From Hybos culiciformis (lineage: Eukaryota > Arthropoda > Insecta > Diptera > Hybotidae), in contig OZ023273.1 in the NCBI GenBank assembly GCA_964007475.1, positions 99,490,533 through 99,554,532 of the forward strand: a stretch of 64,000 nucleotides of DNA, in the 5' to 3' direction. Shown here in pieces: positions 62,377-64,000 of the stretch (position 1 is its first letter; every line of letters starts with the position of its first letter). The notes beneath the pieces were generated by a model. That model was not told the origin of the DNA and searched no databases. It worked only from the letters and a program-made list of their open reading frames with translations. The position numbers and the translations under genes are program-made.

Positions 62377-62982
62377 TCAAATATTAGTATAATATTGTGT
62401 TGTATAACCTTCATATGTAACTTTTTCATCAATCCAATCTCTTAAAAAAGCAATGTTTGAATAAACTCCTGGAGTTTCACCTCCACAACCAACTCCCCAA
62501 GAAACACTACCAACTTGATAGTATTGACTTTTTTTGTCAGTGATATTACACATAAGCGGAGAGCCACCATCACCTTTACATGCATCTTTTCCTATTTCTC
62601 CCCCAGCGCATGTGAAAGATGGATTTAAATTGTAATTTGCGCCTAGTTCTACTCGTAAACGGCGTTGACATTCACTATTTGGAACAATCGGTAAATCAAT
62701 TTTATTTAAAATTGCCTTATAGTTTCCTTCACTTCCAATGTTATCTTTTCCCCATCCTGCAGTTGTGCATATAACATTTTCGAAGTTCATATGAAAGTTA
62801 GGAAGACAAATCGGATTTATGTTCCTTCCCAAAGTGAATGGTTCTTTGGTTATTATTAAAGCAATATCATTTACCATAGAGGCCTTTTTGAAATTTTCAT
62901 GAACAATTACTTTATTCACAAATCTGTCTTGATTAGGTATAATTTCATCAGTACTAGTTATATCCCATTCTCCAGCTCTAAT
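62377..62982 (-). CDS. Clip-type serine protease homolog (inactive), C-terminal exon
   Basis: The exon starts after TTTTAG at 62983 with IRAGEWDITS and NQDRFVNKVIVHENF, typical of masquerade/PPAF-II-like insect homologs. It keeps the catalytic Asp (NDIALI) and GWGKDNIG, CQRRLR, then CKGDGGSPLMC where the active Ser of GDSGGP is replaced by Gly, and SWGVGCGGETPGVYSNI, ending about 15 residues after LRDWIDEKV. It is therefore a secreted protease homolog without catalysis, a class that acts as cofactor in prophenoloxidase and Toll cascades. The clip domain and the His-bearing N-terminal half are not in the neighbouring 300 bp, so upstream exons lie beyond the window or have been lost. AATAAA follows on this strand at 62335-62340. 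Confidence 0.9.
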   Translation of the reverse strand: MRAGEWDITSTDEIIPNQDRFVNKVIVHENFKKASMVNDIALIITKEPFTLGRNINPICLPNFHMNFENVICTTAGWGKDNIGSEGNYKAILNKIDLPIVPNSECQRRLRVELGANYNLNPSFTCAGGEIGKDACKGDGGSPLMCNITDKKSQYYQVGSVSWGVGCGGETPGVYSNIAFLRDWIDEKVTYEGYTTQYYTNI

Positions 62983-63101
62983 CTAAAATTCAAATACAAA
63001 TTTATGTTAATAAAAATATTAAAATGGATTTATGGATTTCAAAATATTCTTAAAATAAATATAATTTTATTTTTAGAAAAAAAATAAATATTAATTGAGT
63101 T

Positions 63102-63281
63102 TTATGTATATTGGAAAACAATAGTTTTTGTTTTTGGAACGTAAGTATTTCTCTTTATTTCCGGATTTCCGGTTGTTTTTAGAATTTGATAGTTCACAAA
63201 AAATATTTCTTCGGAAAATAAAGAGTGGCAAGAGCAACTAATAATTATAAAAATTGAAGCTAAAAATAACTTGAAATACAT
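63102..63281 (-). CDS. Possible signal-peptide first exon (secreted protein)
   Basis: From ATG at 63281 the frame reads MYFKLFLASIFIIISCSCHS, a good signal peptide, then a polar 40-residue tail to a stop. It lies 0.3 kb upstream of the protease-homolog exon on the same strand and could be its first exon through a weak internal GT donor. If spliced directly to it, the protein would lack clip and His-57 regions. It may instead be a short secreted peptide or chance. Confidence 0.3.
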   Translation of the reverse strand: MYFKLFLASIFIIISCSCHSLFSEEIFFVNYQILKTTGNPEIKRNTYVPKTKTIVFQYT

Positions 63282-63728
63282 ACTTTTTTTTTTTTTAAAT
63301 AGAGTAATAAAGAAGTTAAAATGATATATCCACAAGTAATCAATTTGAGATAATAATTTTATTGTTATTAGTGGCTAATTATTTTTCTCCGGCTTTATTT
63401 AACATTAGTCAATCCCGACGGCAACATTGTTTCACTCTTACCTCTGTCTTTATTAATAATAAACTCGTTTACAAAAAAAAAAAAAATCCCACTTAATAAA
63501 TTTTTATAAATTGTGCTAAAATATCTACAAAGCTGTCCAGTGTCGAAAATAGTCGACCAAATCCAATAGAAAACAGTCTCAAACCAGAAAATAAACTTTT
63601 GAATGGCAACAATTTCATGTAAATCGGTTCATTGGTTCAAACAAACGGATTTTCTTATTCTATATACCTTCTTTTCAATTATTAATTTCAATATTATCTT
63701 ATCATGTTATTTCTCAACTATATTAAAC

Positions 63729-63962
63729 CATTGAGTAATAATATTTATAAGAGGGTCAGAATTCATACAAGTAAATTTCAGAATTTTTTTTTCAAATAAC
63801 TCAAAAATGATGACAATATTTTCAATGTATTGAATAAAAATTTCATACTCAAATGTGTTTATTCTTAATACAATAATAAAAATAATAAAATTAAGAATAA
63901 ACACATTTGAGTTAAAACGTTTTACTCAATACATTCAAATATTCAAATATTATTACTCAATG
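63729..63962. mobile_element. Foldback element D, second copy (uninterrupted)
   Basis: Begins CATTGAGTAATAATATTTAT and ends with the inverse. It matches the outer parts of 56919-57779 and provides the empty site for the nested insertion. The right arm is shorter than the left. Confidence 0.7.
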
Positions 63963-64000
63963 ATTAAACTTAGCAGTTTTTAGAAAGTTAATAAGACAAT

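Overview
The window is strongly AT-rich nuclear DNA with spliceosomal introns, long poly(A)/poly(T) runs, nested DNA transposons and a large satellite. The recognisable proteins (a Mastermind N-terminus, an F-BAR/RhoGAP/SH3 srGAP, an HP1-like chromo/chromoshadow protein, a clip-type serine protease homolog with Gly replacing the catalytic Ser, a leucine-rich-repeat receptor) point to an insect or a closely related arthropod. I cannot name the species from sequence alone.

Layout. 1-5.5 kb: the first coding exon of mastermind (minus strand, about 5435-4917), with repeat relics and apparently intronic DNA to its left. 5.5-17 kb: a long spacer between the divergent mam and srGAP genes, with several short inverted-repeat transposons (piggyBac-like at 14.1-14.9 kb, hAT-like at 16.3-16.5 kb) and an extremely A/T-rich zone at 9.2-11.6 kb. 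17.0-46.8 kb: srGAP (plus strand). I reconstruct 15 coding exons whose phases close into a 1292-residue frame. Its 13th intron is 19.8 kb long and holds a minus-strand intronless HP1-like gene, a decayed Penelope-like GIY-YIG endonuclease, about 7 kb of 85-90 bp satellite with higher-order periods of 1497 and 2031 bp, and a pair of overlapping unidentified minus-strand ORFs.

46.8-55.6 kb: intergenic DNA with a hAT element (53922-55367) that carries a second hAT element inside it, both with intact 8-bp target duplications. 55.6-59.0 kb: a three-exon LRR transmembrane protein gene whose second intron contains a foldback element with another transposon nested in it. 59-62.1 kb: spacer, then a possible terminal exon or decayed ORF with in-frame TAA codons. 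62.4-63.3 kb (minus): the C-terminal exon of an inactive clip-type serine protease homolog and a possible signal-peptide exon.

The genes do not form a pathway. Mam is the Notch co-activator, srGAP links membrane curvature to Rho GTPase control, the LRR protein is a surface receptor, and the protease homolog is secreted. The most unusual architecture is the srGAP intron, where a heterochromatin-protein-like gene lies about 2 kb from a satellite that appears to have grown out of a single copy of a 90-bp segment still present nearby in an unexpanded element.
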